This document shows positions 41,602-52,072 of a stretch of 64,000 bases of DNA, one piece after another. The notes beneath the pieces were generated by a model. The model saw only the letters and a program-made list of their open reading frames with translations. It did not search any database and was not told the origin of the DNA. This DNA comes from BCD1 sp965230565. GTDB taxonomy: Bacteria; Bacteroidota; Bacteroidia; Chitinophagales; Saprospiraceae. Numbering within the stretch: the stretch's first letter is position 1; every line of letters begins with the position of its first letter. Location: NCBI GenBank assembly GCA_965230565.1, contig CBDDLH010000016.1, positions 1,922,001-1,986,000 on the forward strand. Direction: 5' to 3'. The position numbers and the translations under genes were made by a program.

Positions 41602-44600
41602 TTAGTTAATGATAAATCCTACAGAAGTCGAATTATTACCCGGGTCAACATCTCCGGCAGTACCAGTCTGCAGGAATCCACGGATAACCCCTTGTGAGTT
41701 AGGAGCTCCAACCGCTGTAAAGTTAATACCTATTACGCTAATTCCTCCATTTCCTGGAATAACGACTCCGGCTTTGGATTCAATCAGGTATCCAATTGGA
41801 ATTGGAGTGATGTTCCAATCATCGTTATTAACCGCTACTCCGCCAAATACATTGGCTGTTGTAGCCATCGGATCTATCATATTTGTCATTACTGTCTCTG
41901 AAGGTACGTTGATTACAAATGAAACAGGTGAATTGGTATCATCATTTCCAATATTCTGGATGAGGAATACACCATCTCTCGACTGTCCCTGTGTAAATGA
42001 ACTACCGTCCATTGCAAAGATAGTTGTCAATTCCGTGAAAGCACATTGCTCTACCTCAAATACAACGACTTCAGTTGTAATTGTACCGCATTCATCAATG
42101 GTTGCATTCAGGCGAAGGTCAACAGTTCCTCCTACACCTGGCCAGAAACTGGCTGCCGGAGTAAGGAAGAGTGTGTTTGTATTGTATCCCGCAACACTTG
42201 CCGGAACATCCGTCCAGCCTCCGCCATTGTCATACTGCCACTGGAATGTAAAGGTACCGGCACCATCATTAAATGGTGTGGCTGTGAACGATGCAAGAGC
42301 TTCGTCGTGACAAATCGTCTGATCAGCAGGTTGCAGATCCCAACCAGTAGGTCCGTTGATATTCAGTGTGAAGATAGAAGAAGTCAAATCACATCCTCTG
42401 TCAAGAATATTAACCCGGACATACATAATATCACCAGGTATGTTTGGCATACCACCACCTAATTCTAACTCTGTATAATCATCAAATCCACTTTCGATAT
42501 ACGTAGCAAATCCAAGATCATTAAAGTTATCAAACCAGGTAAAACCATCGAAACTGTACATCCAGTCATGTACTGCAAGGAAGGTTGGATCAGTATTTAC
42601 TCTGAAGGTTGTATTACCTCCGTAGCAAATAGTCCTTTCCATACTTGCAGGCACATAGGAGTTGATCACCACACCAGGACCAATATTGATCAATACATTA
42701 TCTGAAACCGGTCCACATGCTGTACCAGGATCATTGGTCGTCAATGTCAGTGAAACAATAGTACCAACTTCTGAAGGATGCGGATCATAAGTAGCATTCA
42801 GCGTACTTGGGCTTGGTGAGAAAGATCCCAGACCTCCACTCCATGAAGCACTTGTTGCAGCGCCGCCGAAGCTACCATCCAGTTGTATAGGTAAATTATC
42901 AACACAAATGTCCATATCTTCACCTGCATCCACTGTAGCAGCAGGATCAATGGTCAGTATCATATCATCAGAAACAGGATCACATTCAGCACCCTGTGGA
43001 TCATTGGTAGTCACCGTGAGGGTTACCATACCACTGGAGATATCCATTGGCCCAGGAGTATAGATTGCCAAAATCTCGGTCGGATCATCAAATGAACCGT
43101 CACCTGAAGTTGTCCAGGTTACTGAAGAGGCAGCTCCACCGTAGAAGGCAGAGGCCATTAAAGCAATCTCTCCTTCACAAATAGTCTGATCAACACCGGC
43201 ATAAACTGTTGCTGCAGATTCAACGCCAAACTCTATAGGATCAGAATAAGCAGTAGTACATCCTTCCAGTTCAACTTGTAATCTCAGATAAACAGTAGTT
43301 CCTACAGTTGGGTAAGCAGCTGAAGCCGCTGTCAACATAAGATTCAATGTAGTTTCACCTGTGGCACCTGCACCAGGAACATTGAGGAATGGTCCCATTG
43401 CAGAATTTTCACTGTACTGCCACTGGTAGACCAGCGTTCCATTTCCACTTGCCGCAACACTCGCCATAAAGGATTGAGTTGTTACGGATTCACATACTAT
43501 TACATCATCAGGTACGGTTATCGCTCCGATATCACCATTTACAAACAACGTAAATGCATCGGAAGTCGTAGCACATTCACCATTTTCGAGCATAGCTCTG
43601 AACTGGTAATTGTGTACTGCCGGAGTAACACCCTCCAGATTCAGCTGAGTAGCAAAGTTTCCACCCGGAGACGGAGAACTAACACTAAATAAGTTCACAC
43701 CTGTAAGAGGTGTAGAAACATCATTAACATTAATCCAGCCCGATCCAGCATTATACTGCCATTGTACGTTGGTTACAGGTGTAGTACCATGAATCACTCT
43801 GAAACTGGTATCATCACCATTACACACTGTACGTGTACCCGCTACACCACCTCCTGGTGTATAATCCAATGGTCCGAAATCATCGTTGAAGTATACGAAC
43901 ATCGTATCTCTCACGGTAGGACAAACCATATGAGGATCACTTGTCAGGATCAATCTTCTAAAACCATTGTTCACATGTCCGTTAGTCGGTGTATAGATCG
44001 TTTGAGGATCTCCTGTATTCAGTATTCCGGCACCTGGCGACCAGGTTCCTCCGGTTACTGCTCCTGTAACAAATCCATTCAGCAGAATAGGATCGTTCTG
44101 AGTTCCATCAATACATACATTAACATCAACTCCCGCATCTACATCGATGAATGGGAAAATGGTCAGTTCCATATCATCTGAATCTGCAGGGCAGATATTT
44201 GGTACAGGGTCATTTGATGTGAAAGTCAAGGTAACCACATAACCTGCAGGTCCTGCAGCCTGTGCGTTTCCAAGATCACCAGGACCGGGAGTATAAGTAG
44301 CTCCAGGGAATCCCGGGTTATCAAAAGTACCGTCACCTGAAGTTGACCAGGTACCACTGGTTGCACTACCAAATAATAATGCCCCAAGTGTATAAGTCTC
44401 TCCTTCACAAATTGCATCGTCTGAACCTGCACTAACCATTGCCGGCACATCAGGAGCAATTGACAATTCTACCACATCGGTAGTAACCTGTGAACAAGCG
44501 TTAAGGGAAACTCTCATTCTGAGATAAATATTTCCTCCGAGTCCTGGCCACATTGTCCAGGTATTGTAAAGTGTCAATGTACCTGTACTAACTCCTTCAG

Positions 44601-47600
44601 CATCACCCATTACTTCGGTAATCGGCGTCCATCCTGAAATTCCATCCATACTGTACTGCCAGAGGTAAGTCATAGTACCTTCGCCTCCGTTCATTGCATC
44701 AGCCATGAACTGTACAGATTCCGTACTTTCACAAATTCCTGTAATACTTACTGGCTGCTGTGTAATGGTAACAGGACCATTAACAGTTAAAGTAAATTCA
44801 TTCGAAATCAATGGAGCACAATTACCATCACTGAAAACTGCGCGGTACATCAATCCATTCATTGCATTGGACACAACAGGAATGTTGAGTCTCGTCTCTC
44901 CTGGTGTTGAATTATCAACACTATAATCAGGTCCGGAAACCGGCGTCCAGTCTACACCATTAGAAGAAGATTCCCAAACAGGTGACTGCATTCCCGGTGA
45001 GCTTGTATAATCAACCTGGAAGAATTCTGAATCACCGGCACATTCTGTTCTGGCCAGAGATGCAGGGTTATAGGCATCAATTGTCAGCAAATCAATCTGA
45101 ACAGCGATTGTATCCATCATTGCAGGACAAGCGCCGCCAGGATTATCCGTCGTCAATTTCAGGTAAATTACCTTTCCGTATTCATCTGTACTTGGCGTAT
45201 AAGTAGCATCTGCATTAAACAGATCTACTCCTGAAATAGTACCTGGCATGATCATGCTTGGAGGCATAGTTCCAATCCAGGACCATGTACCTGTAGTTGC
45301 ACTACCTCCTACAGTTCCGTCAAGCATTACATTCTCTCCGGCACAAATCGTAATATCCTCTCCGGCATCCACTGTTGGGCCAGGAGTCACATATAATGCG
45401 AACATGGAACTTACATTCTCACATGCTCCAAGGTCGAGTGTAACTCTAATGAGATAATCGTTGTATGAGATTGGAATATCCTCCACCAGAAGTCGTGATG
45501 CATGGGTTGAAAAACCGTTAGGTGCAGGAGAACCAATTGTTCCTATACCACCATTATTGACATCAGCATCATACCAGCTGGCACCACTATCATCAGAGTA
45601 TTCCCAGGAAACTGTAGCTGCGGCAGGAACACCGGCAAGCTTACTGGTATAGTCAATTCTGAACGTTGTATTTGTTCCCTGGCAAACATTTCTGACAAAT
45701 GTCGCAGGAATATTTTCATTAATTACAAGAGAATCAATATTAACTGTCACCATATCGGATGCAGCCGGGCAACCTCCAGGGCCGGCAGGCGTATCTGATT
45801 GTAAGGTGAGAGTAACTGAGCCGGCTGCAATTTCTGCAGGAGTTGGCTCATAAGTAGCGTTAAGTGTCATGGCGTCAGGAGTAAACGTACCTCCACCTGC
45901 AGACCACGTACCGGTAGTAACTCCACCTGAAATCATTCCATCCAGGGCAATAACATCACCTGCACAAATAGGATCGTACATACCAGGATCAACTGTAACT
46001 TCTTCATTAACCGAAAGCGTAAATATCGGGCCAGTTTCTGTACATGCACCAGATGTAAGGACAGCTCTGAATTGTGCGCCATCCAATTCGGCAGGTGCTG
46101 ACAAGATATCTAATCTGGTTTGAGTTCCGGTAGTGTTCACACTGTAATCAATAGCCGTTGGCATTCCATCCACCAAAACCATTGCAGTTGTCACATCTTC
46201 AAATCCACCTCCCAGATCTACTTGCCATTCTACATCAGCAGGATCCGGATCCGGATTGGAAACATAATTCACGCGGAAGAAGGTGCTTCCGGTAAGTTCA
46301 CAAAATGCTGTAGGGTTCAAATTCGAATTACCGGTTATTCCCAGCGTATCAATTGTCAAAGCCACAGTATCTCTTGCAACCATACATCCAGTCATACCGG
46401 AAGGCGTAGCACTTAACAGTTCAACCTGGATGGTAGAACCATAATCGCTCATATGTGGAGTGAATACTGCATCCAAATCGGTAACACCTGGAGAGAACGT
46501 CCCCATCATTGACCCGTCGATCTGGGACCATGAGCCCATGGAAACAGTTCCTGAAACCATTCCAGCCAATTGGAATTGTGGTGCAGGATCATTACAAAGC
46601 GATTGATCTTGTCCGGCATCAACAATAGTCATTGGGTAAATGGTAAAGTCAGCGGTATCAACTGCCGGCGGACAAACATTATTCGCAGGATCGTTAGTGG
46701 TAAATATTAATTTAACCACATGCCCCGAAGCACCTTGGGCCGTTGCGGAAGCCAAATCCATTGGCCCCGGGTTATAATTAGTCATGGAAGCATTCGGATC
46801 ATCGAAAGTACCATCTCCCAATGTAGACCATGAGCCACTTGTTGCGGACCCACCAAACATTCCCATTACAGGCATTAAAGGAGTACCTTCACACCATGAG
46901 TAAGGACCTCCTGCACTTGAGGTTGGAATCGGATCATCACTGACTTTGAACTTAGCTACATCAGAGAATACATTCGGTGGTGTACATTCCGCCAACTGAA
47001 TTCTTAATCTGTAATAGATACTATCCGGAGCAGGCAGTGGGAAACCGGCATTAAAGACAGTCAACGCATTGGTTGCGGTACCCTCGGTAACACCAGGGGA
47101 TTCAGCAACAGGCGACCAACCACCAGTTCCGGTTGAACTTTTCTGCCATTGATAGGTCAGAGTTCCTGACCCTGGATTATCCACCATCGCTTCAAAAACA
47201 ACGAAATCAGTAGACTGACATTCGTCAATAATATCCACTGGTTGTGATGTGATAGTGATCGGGCCATTGACCTGAAGTGAAAATACATCTGAAATAACAG
47301 GAGCACAGGCTCCTTCCATAAACACGGTACGGAATAAATAACCATCCATATCCGTAGTTACGGTATCAATGGTCAATTTGGTCGTAGCATATGGTACTCC
47401 GGGAATTGTATCAATATCGAAAGTCGTTACCGGATTCGTCTCAACAACAGCTAACCAGTTGCTTCCGTTATCCACAGAATACTGCCATGTAGGCAATAAG
47501 GTATCCGGATAACTACGGAAATCCATCAAAAACATTTGATTTAATTCCCCGTGACAAACTTCATTCATCAACGGTGAATTAACCATAAAGGCCACTGAAT

Positions 47601-50600
47601 CTATAGTTACTTTTACTGTGTCGGATACTGCAGGACAAGCCCCGCCTGGATTATCGGTCACCAGAACAAAGTTTAACATGGAAGCATGCTCTGAAACCGC
47701 AGGAGTATATGTCGCATCCGCAGCAAATAAATCAACTCCGCTGAAACTTCCTGCACCCGGACCTGGTGTTATTGACCAGGTACCTGTAGTAGCTGTTCCG
47801 TCTACCATACCATCCAAGACAATATCATCTCCGGCACAAATACTGAAATCAGCTCCTGCGTCAACCGTAGGTCCCGGGTTTACGTATAAAGCGAACAATG
47901 AAACTACTTCATTGCACACACCAAGACTAACTCTGAGTCTGAACAGGTAATTGTCATATGATAAAGGTAAATCCATCAATGTCAATCTGCTGGAATGAGT
48001 GGCCATTCCTGTCAATGCAGGAGAGGTAATATTACCCAATCCACTGGCATCGTTCCAGGTAGAACCACCATTGGAAGAATATTCCCAGGTAGCTGTCGGA
48101 ATTGACATGTCATGTGGTTTACTTATATATTGAACTGTAAAGTTCGTGTTGGTTCCTTGACATTTATTCCTGATAAGAGAAGCCGGTATTTCGCTGTCAA
48201 CGATTACCGCATCGATGGAAACATCCATCATATCTACCCCTGCAGGGCATGGACCGGCCGGGTTATCAGTTGTCAAGGTTAAGGTAACCACTGTTCCATA
48301 ATCATCTGGATGTGGAATATATGTAGCGTTTAAAGTTGTCTCATTTGGCACAAAACTTCCCATACCGGATGTTGTCCAGGTTCCAGAAGTGGCTACACCA
48401 CCAATAGTTCCTGAAAGAGAAACATTTTCTCCACCGCAAATCGTTTGATCATCACCAGCATCTGCCCAAGCGGATTCATTTACCTGAAGAGTGAATACAT
48501 CACTGGTATCAGTACATGTTCCCGCAACAAAAACGGCTCTGTAAGTATAACCATCTATGCCCATAGGCACATTGGTGAGGTTCAATTGCGTATTTCCTCC
48601 CGGTGTTGTCAGAGAATACAAAGGATCCGGGAAAGTAATATCCATAAATCCAGCTCCTCCGTCTACCTGCCAGGTAACTGTTGCAGGATTAGTAGGCGAG
48701 CTCGTATAATTTACTCTAAAGTTGGAATTGTCACCTTCACACTCAATTCTTGATAGAGAAGCAGGGCTATGACTGGTAATTTCCAGATAATCAATGGTGA
48801 TATCAACCGTATCCATTTCTGCAGGACAGGTGGTGAATGCCGGTGGCGTATCACTGGTCAAAATAAGGGATACCACAGTTCCATAATCTGCCATACTTGG
48901 CTCATAAACAGCATTGAGGGTTGTCGCATCAGGGTTAAAGGTACCTGATCCGGAAGTTGACCATGTTCCTCCCGTTACTGTTCCTGAAACGGAACCGTTC
49001 AACTGGAAAGTAGGACTATCGTCAGAACAAGCAGACTGATCCATACCAGCATCAACTACTGTAGCAGGGTGTATGGTTACAAGAATATCATCGGTAGTTG
49101 GAGGGCAAACTCCAACCGGATCATTAGTCATCAAACTAAGCGTAACCATTCCGGCAGCAACATCACCCGGGCCAGGGAAATAGGTTGCACCGAGGAAATC
49201 ATTCGGATCATCGAAAAATCCGTCTCCGCTGGTTGACCAGGTTCCTGTTGAAATTCCAGGGCCGCTGACCGATGGAGTTCCCGTAGCTACTGTGTAATTA
49301 TCTCCTTCACAGATATGTGCATCAGGACCTGCATCTGCAATAGCTGGAAGATCCGGACTTACGGAGAAGGTAGCCGGTTCGGTAAATATATTGGAACAAC
49401 TTTCCTGATTGATCCTGCATCGGATGTCCACACTGGAACCCGGATTAGGCCATACAGGAAAATCTGCATTGGTTACAGTAAGCGTAGTCAAATTAAACCC
49501 GGCAACAGTATTAGGTACGTTGGTCCAGCCACCGCCATTGTTATACTGCCATCTGTAGTTAATCGTTCCTGATCCTGTTGTTGCCGCCACCGTAAAGGTA
49601 GTATCAGCGGTGCTTGCACAAAGATCAATCACATTTTCAGGATGCATAGTGATCGAAGCAGGTCCGTTGACATACAATTCAAATACTTCGGAAGTAACCG
49701 TACAGGTACCTGCAATAATGGTAACTCTGAAGAGGGAACCATCCAGTGTATTATCAACTGTCATCAGATCCAATCTACTCTGACCGGCTGAATTAGAAAC
49801 CGAATATGTTGCACCGCTGGTCAAATCGGCAATCGGTGCCCAGGGGCTGCCGCCTGTTGAAAATTCCCAGCTGATGGAAGAGTAAGGTTCTGTGGAAGAA
49901 AAGTCTACATTAAAGAAGGTATCGTCCATTTCACAAATGACCCTATCACCAGCATTATTGGTATTTCCCGGATCGTGGTCATCAATATCCAGTTCATCAA
50001 CGGTAACCATAATGATGTCTGAAGCTGCCGGGCAGGCACCGTTGGCGTTTGTCGTTAATGTAATAGGAAATGTTCCTGAATTGGAAGACATGGAAGGATC
50101 GAAGAATGTATTGAGCGAAGAAGGGCTGTCAATACCACCACCGCCGCCGCTCCAGGTTTGGGAGAAAACCACACCATTCACAGTTCCATTCAAGTTGAGC
50201 AGGGCATCCTGGCAAATAGTTGCTGTAGCAGGGCCTGCATCAACGGTTGGATTAATATCCAGATTCAATGTTGCGGAATTGGTGTACTGAACTGCACAAG
50301 TAGGAATTCTGATCCGGCATCTGACCTGAACACCAGAACCAGCGGCCGGCCAAAAACTATCGGTATTAGAAATGGTTACCTCGTCGGTATTCCATCCCGT
50401 AACGGAGTTTGGCATAAAACTCCAGCTGGAGCCGTTCCAGTACTGCCAGCGATACTCAACTGTTCCTCCTGCTCCCCCAGCACTAGCTGACACATCAAAA
50501 GAAGCATCGGAAGCAGTTTCACAAATCGTTTGAGAGGATGGATGATCCACAATAACAATAGGACCATTCAAATCAAGGGTAAATACACTTGAAGTCTCGA

Positions 50601-51078
50601 CACAACTTCCAGAGAATTGCACCCGGAAAAGATAACCATCCATCATCACATCAGGTGACAGGAGGTTAAGGCGAGTTGATGCCTCTGCAAAATTGTTGTT
50701 AATGTTATGCGAGATAGGACTTGAACTCACCGGGAGCCAGGTACCACCTGCATTGGGAGAATACTCCCAGGTAATCGTAGGGTTACTTGGTTGCGGGGTA
50801 AAATCAACCTTCAAGAAGGTAAATTCGTCCACACAATCGGTTTTTACCAATGATGATGGATCATAATCGGTAATACATTGCGCGGAAGCAAAATGACTTC
50901 CCAGCATAAATAAAGCAAGCATGAGGAAACCCGGCCATTTTTTTACAGCTCGCCAGGCTTCTTCGTTTCCGGAGTTCCGTAGAAACTGCCGGCCGGAAGA
51001 ATCGTACTTCCGCGAAGGGTTTCTATTCTCCCCTCCAGAAGGTTCGGGAAAATTTGAAGTAGAAGTGTAGTACAGCAT
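41602..51078 (-). CDS. giant secreted Ig-like repeat protein
   Basis: A 3,158-residue exported protein. An N-terminal extension of about 45 polar residues precedes the signal sequence (hydrophobic core near 50-62, cleavage after FASAQ). The rest is made of three module types: 13 units like VDAGED-x-ICxGxxVxLxGxVxGxATxGTWS ... CPAxxDxxxVxID; 10 units like IPASLxRxxCxGxxxxFxVxYTS ... WxxxxGGxxW ... DGYLFRxxFxxGxC; and 6 units with QP-x-x-ICxS ... YxWQYxxxGG-W. The final 150 residues look like a CARDB-type beta domain ending DVDPGNNSTSVGFIIN. No T9SS sorting domain is visible. A cell-surface adhesin or matrix protein is the best inference. Followed by the T9SS protein gene. Confidence 0.85.
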   Translation of the reverse strand: MLYYTSTSNFPEPSGGENRNPSRKYDSSGRQFLRNSGNEEAWRAVKKWPGFLMLALFMLGSHFASAQCITDYDPSSLVKTDCVDEFTFLKVDFTPQPSNPTITWEYSPNAGGTWLPVSSSPISHNINNNFAEASTRLNLLSPDVMMDGYLFRVQFSGSCVETSSVFTLDLNGPIVIVDHPSSQTICETASDASFDVSASAGGAGGTVEYRWQYWNGSSWSFMPNSVTGWNTDEVTISNTDSFWPAAGSGVQVRCRIRIPTCAVQYTNSATLNLDINPTVDAGPATATICQDALLNLNGTVNGVVFSQTWSGGGGGIDSPSSLNTFFDPSMSSNSGTFPITLTTNANGACPAASDIIMVTVDELDIDDHDPGNTNNAGDRVICEMDDTFFNVDFSSTEPYSSISWEFSTGGSPWAPIADLTSGATYSVSNSAGQSRLDLMTVDNTLDGSLFRVTIIAGTCTVTSEVFELYVNGPASITMHPENVIDLCASTADTTFTVAATTGSGTINYRWQYNNGGGWTNVPNTVAGFNLTTLTVTNADFPVWPNPGSSVDIRCRINQESCSNIFTEPATFSVSPDLPAIADAGPDAHICEGDNYTVATGTPSVSGPGISTGTWSTSGDGFFDDPNDFLGATYFPGPGDVAAGMVTLSLMTNDPVGVCPPTTDDILVTIHPATVVDAGMDQSACSDDSPTFQLNGSVSGTVTGGTWSTSGSGTFNPDATTLNAVYEPSMADYGTVVSLILTSDTPPAFTTCPAEMDTVDITIDYLEITSHSPASLSRIECEGDNSNFRVNYTSSPTNPATVTWQVDGGAGFMDITFPDPLYSLTTPGGNTQLNLTNVPMGIDGYTYRAVFVAGTCTDTSDVFTLQVNESAWADAGDDQTICGGENVSLSGTIGGVATSGTWTTSGMGSFVPNETTLNATYIPHPDDYGTVVTLTLTTDNPAGPCPAGVDMMDVSIDAVIVDSEIPASLIRNKCQGTNTNFTVQYISKPHDMSIPTATWEYSSNGGSTWNDASGLGNITSPALTGMATHSSRLTLMDLPLSYDNYLFRLRVSLGVCNEVVSLFALYVNPGPTVDAGADFSICAGDDIVLDGMVDGTATTGTWSITPGPGAGSFSGVDLFAADATYTPAVSEHASMLNFVLVTDNPGGACPAVSDTVKVTIDSVAFMVNSPLMNEVCHGELNQMFLMDFRSYPDTLLPTWQYSVDNGSNWLAVVETNPVTTFDIDTIPGVPYATTKLTIDTVTTDMDGYLFRTVFMEGACAPVISDVFSLQVNGPITITSQPVDIIDECQSTDFVVFEAMVDNPGSGTLTYQWQKSSTGTGGWSPVAESPGVTEGTATNALTVFNAGFPLPAPDSIYYRLRIQLAECTPPNVFSDVAKFKVSDDPIPTSSAGGPYSWCEGTPLMPVMGMFGGSATSGSWSTLGDGTFDDPNASMTNYNPGPMDLASATAQGASGHVVKLIFTTNDPANNVCPPAVDTADFTIYPMTIVDAGQDQSLCNDPAPQFQLAGMVSGTVSMGSWSQIDGSMMGTFSPGVTDLDAVFTPHMSDYGSTIQVELLSATPSGMTGCMVARDTVALTIDTLGITGNSNLNPTAFCELTGSTFFRVNYVSNPDPDPADVEWQVDLGGGFEDVTTAMVLVDGMPTAIDYSVNTTGTQTRLDILSAPAELDGAQFRAVLTSGACTETGPIFTLSVNEEVTVDPGMYDPICAGDVIALDGMISGGVTTGTWSAGGGTFTPDAMTLNATYEPTPAEIAAGSVTLTLQSDTPAGPGGCPAASDMVTVNIDSLVINENIPATFVRNVCQGTNTTFRIDYTSKLAGVPAAATVSWEYSDDSGASWYDADVNNGGIGTIGSPAPNGFSTHASRLLVEDIPISYNDYLIRVTLDLGACENVSSMFALYVTPGPTVDAGEDITICAGENVMLDGTVGGSATTGTWSWIGTMPPSMIMPGTISGVDLFNADATYTPSTDEYGKVIYLKLTTDNPGGACPAMMDTIAVQIDLLTIDAYNPASLARTECAGDSEFFQVDYTSSPGMQSPVWESSSNGVDWTPVSGPDYSVDNSTPGETRLNIPVVSNAMNGLMYRAVFSDGNCAPLISNEFTLTVNGPVTITQQPVSITGICESTESVQFMADAMNGGEGTMTYLWQYSMDGISGWTPITEVMGDAEGVSTGTLTLYNTWTMWPGLGGNIYLRMRVSLNACSQVTTDVVELSIAPDVPAMVSAGSDDAICEGETYTLGALLFGSATSGTWSTSGDGTFDNPGFPGATYTPGPGDLGNAQAAGPAGYVVTLTFTSNDPVPNICPADSDDMELTIFPFIDVDAGVDVNVCIDGTQNDPILLNGFVTGAVTGGTWSPGAGILNTGDPQTIYTPTNGHVNNGFRRLILTSDPHMVCPTVRDTMFVYFNDDFGPLDYTPGGGVAGTRTVCNGDDTSFRVIHGTTPVTNVQWQYNAGSGWINVNDVSTPLTGVNLFSVSSPSPGGNFATQLNLEGVTPAVHNYQFRAMLENGECATTSDAFTLFVNGDIGAITVPDDVIVCESVTTQSFMASVAASGNGTLVYQWQYSENSAMGPFLNVPGAGATGETTLNLMLTAASAAYPTVGTTVYLRLQVELEGCTTAYSDPIEFGVESAATVYAGVDQTICEGEIALMASAFYGGAASSVTWTTSGDGSFDDPTEILAIYTPGPMDISSGMVTLTVTTNDPQGAECDPVSDDMILTIDPAATVDAGEDMDICVDNLPIQLDGSFGGAATSASWSGGLGSFSPSPSTLNATYDPHPSEVGTIVSLTLTTNDPGTACGPVSDNVLINIGPGVVINSYVPASMERTICYGGNTTFRVNTDPTFLAVHDWMYSFDGFTWFDNFNDLGFATYIESGFDDYTELELGGGMPNIPGDIMYVRVNILDRGCDLTSSIFTLNINGPTGWDLQPADQTICHDEALASFTATPFNDGAGTFTFQWQYDNGGGWTDVPASVAGYNTNTLFLTPAASFWPGVGGTVDLRLNATIDECGTITTEVVVFEVEQCAFTELTTIFAMDGSSFTQGQSRDGVFLIQNIGNDDTNSPVSFVINVPSETVMTNMIDPMATTANVFGGVAVNNDDWNITPIPIGYLIESKAGVVIPGNGGISVIGINFTAVGAPNSQGVIRGFLQTGTAGDVDPGNNSTSVGFIIN

Positions 51079-52072
51079 ATTTAAAAGGTTTTTAGAATTT
51101 ATGGACAGCGAACGGGAAAAGCCAAAATTTCAAGTGTGTTAGCTAATGTTAACTGTTTTTTCTCATGTATGAAAAAATGGATATAGTGCTTAAAAGCTCT
51201 ACCCCTCCAAGCTTACGCTAGAAAAAATCAATCGGATTTGAAAAACCCAGGTATGATTCATTTTTTTAGAAAAACTCTTTCGTCCATAATGGTTTAATAA
51301 ATATGTTCTGGTTAAAATATTTCAACTTTGTTTAGTTCTCTGGTCATTAAGGAGTCATGTCAATTTCGTTGGGGGATTCTGATCATTAGACTCTTTTGGG
51401 TAATCCGCTTAATAGGTTTGTCGGTGAATTTTTCTAAAAAATGTTGTTCGGTGTTAAGAGGTAATATCCGTAAAACAAAAATACCTTCCCGTCGGTAAGA
51501 CGGTAGTAATGTGTTTTGAATAGCCTCTTTTTGAAAATGAAATTGAAAGGAAGTTTGTCAATTGCGAAACTGGCAAAGACTGGGAGGTCTTTATGCCTTT
51601 CCATAGTGACAATTGCTTAAGGTTGTATTGCATTTTTAATTGGGGATAAGGGATTAACTTTTTAAAATCGGTTTAACAGTAACTGTTATAAGTAACAAAA
51701 GTATAAAAAAAAAACATGCAGCGCATGGTTTTACCCCAGAATTTGTGGATTTATGGCAAGAAAATTCCACCGCTTAATATTGATTTGGAAAGTCATTTGC
51801 TGACGTTCAGCATTTTAAGAAAAAAAAAGATTAAACGAACTGGAATCAAAACCGTAAATCATCCTCAACAACAAGAGGGATTAATACATAAAAAAAAGCG
51901 CTAATGTCAGCGCTTTTGATATCATTATTTCCTTCTGGAAAAAGTGATTTTCCTATTCTGATCCACTATTTCATATTAAAAAAAATATTATCAGAAAAAA
52001 TCAAAAATTGAAATGATCAGGAACCAATATCCGTCCAACATCCCGAGTACCACTGCTTGTCACCCCGGGACG
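51079..52072. other. 1-kb region upstream of giant protein gene
   Basis: Contains no supported gene. A 62-codon plus-strand frame at 51716-51904 has no family features. The promoter for the giant protein should lie in the left part, but no convincing element was found; CAAAAATA at 51476-51483 is a minus-strand TAnnTTTG match without a good TTG. The right part has the terminator of the AAA+ gene. Confidence 0.5.
51894..51917 (-). terminator. intrinsic terminator of the NfeD-flotillin-AAA+ unit
   Basis: AAAAGCGCT/AGCGCTTTT perfect 9-bp stem (51894-51902 with 51909-51917), with further A's on the left that give a T-run on the minus strand. Lies 156 bases beyond the AAA+ stop codon. Confidence 0.7.

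Noticed and set aside
41609..42310. 233-codon plus-strand frame inside the giant protein gene
   Set aside because: Shadow of the real minus-strand gene; the composition mirrors the repeat modules and there is no signal peptide or family pattern.
51716..51904. 62-codon plus-strand frame in the gap between the giant protein and AAA+ genes
   Set aside because: Lys-rich tail comes from an A-rich terminator region; no family pattern or promoter.
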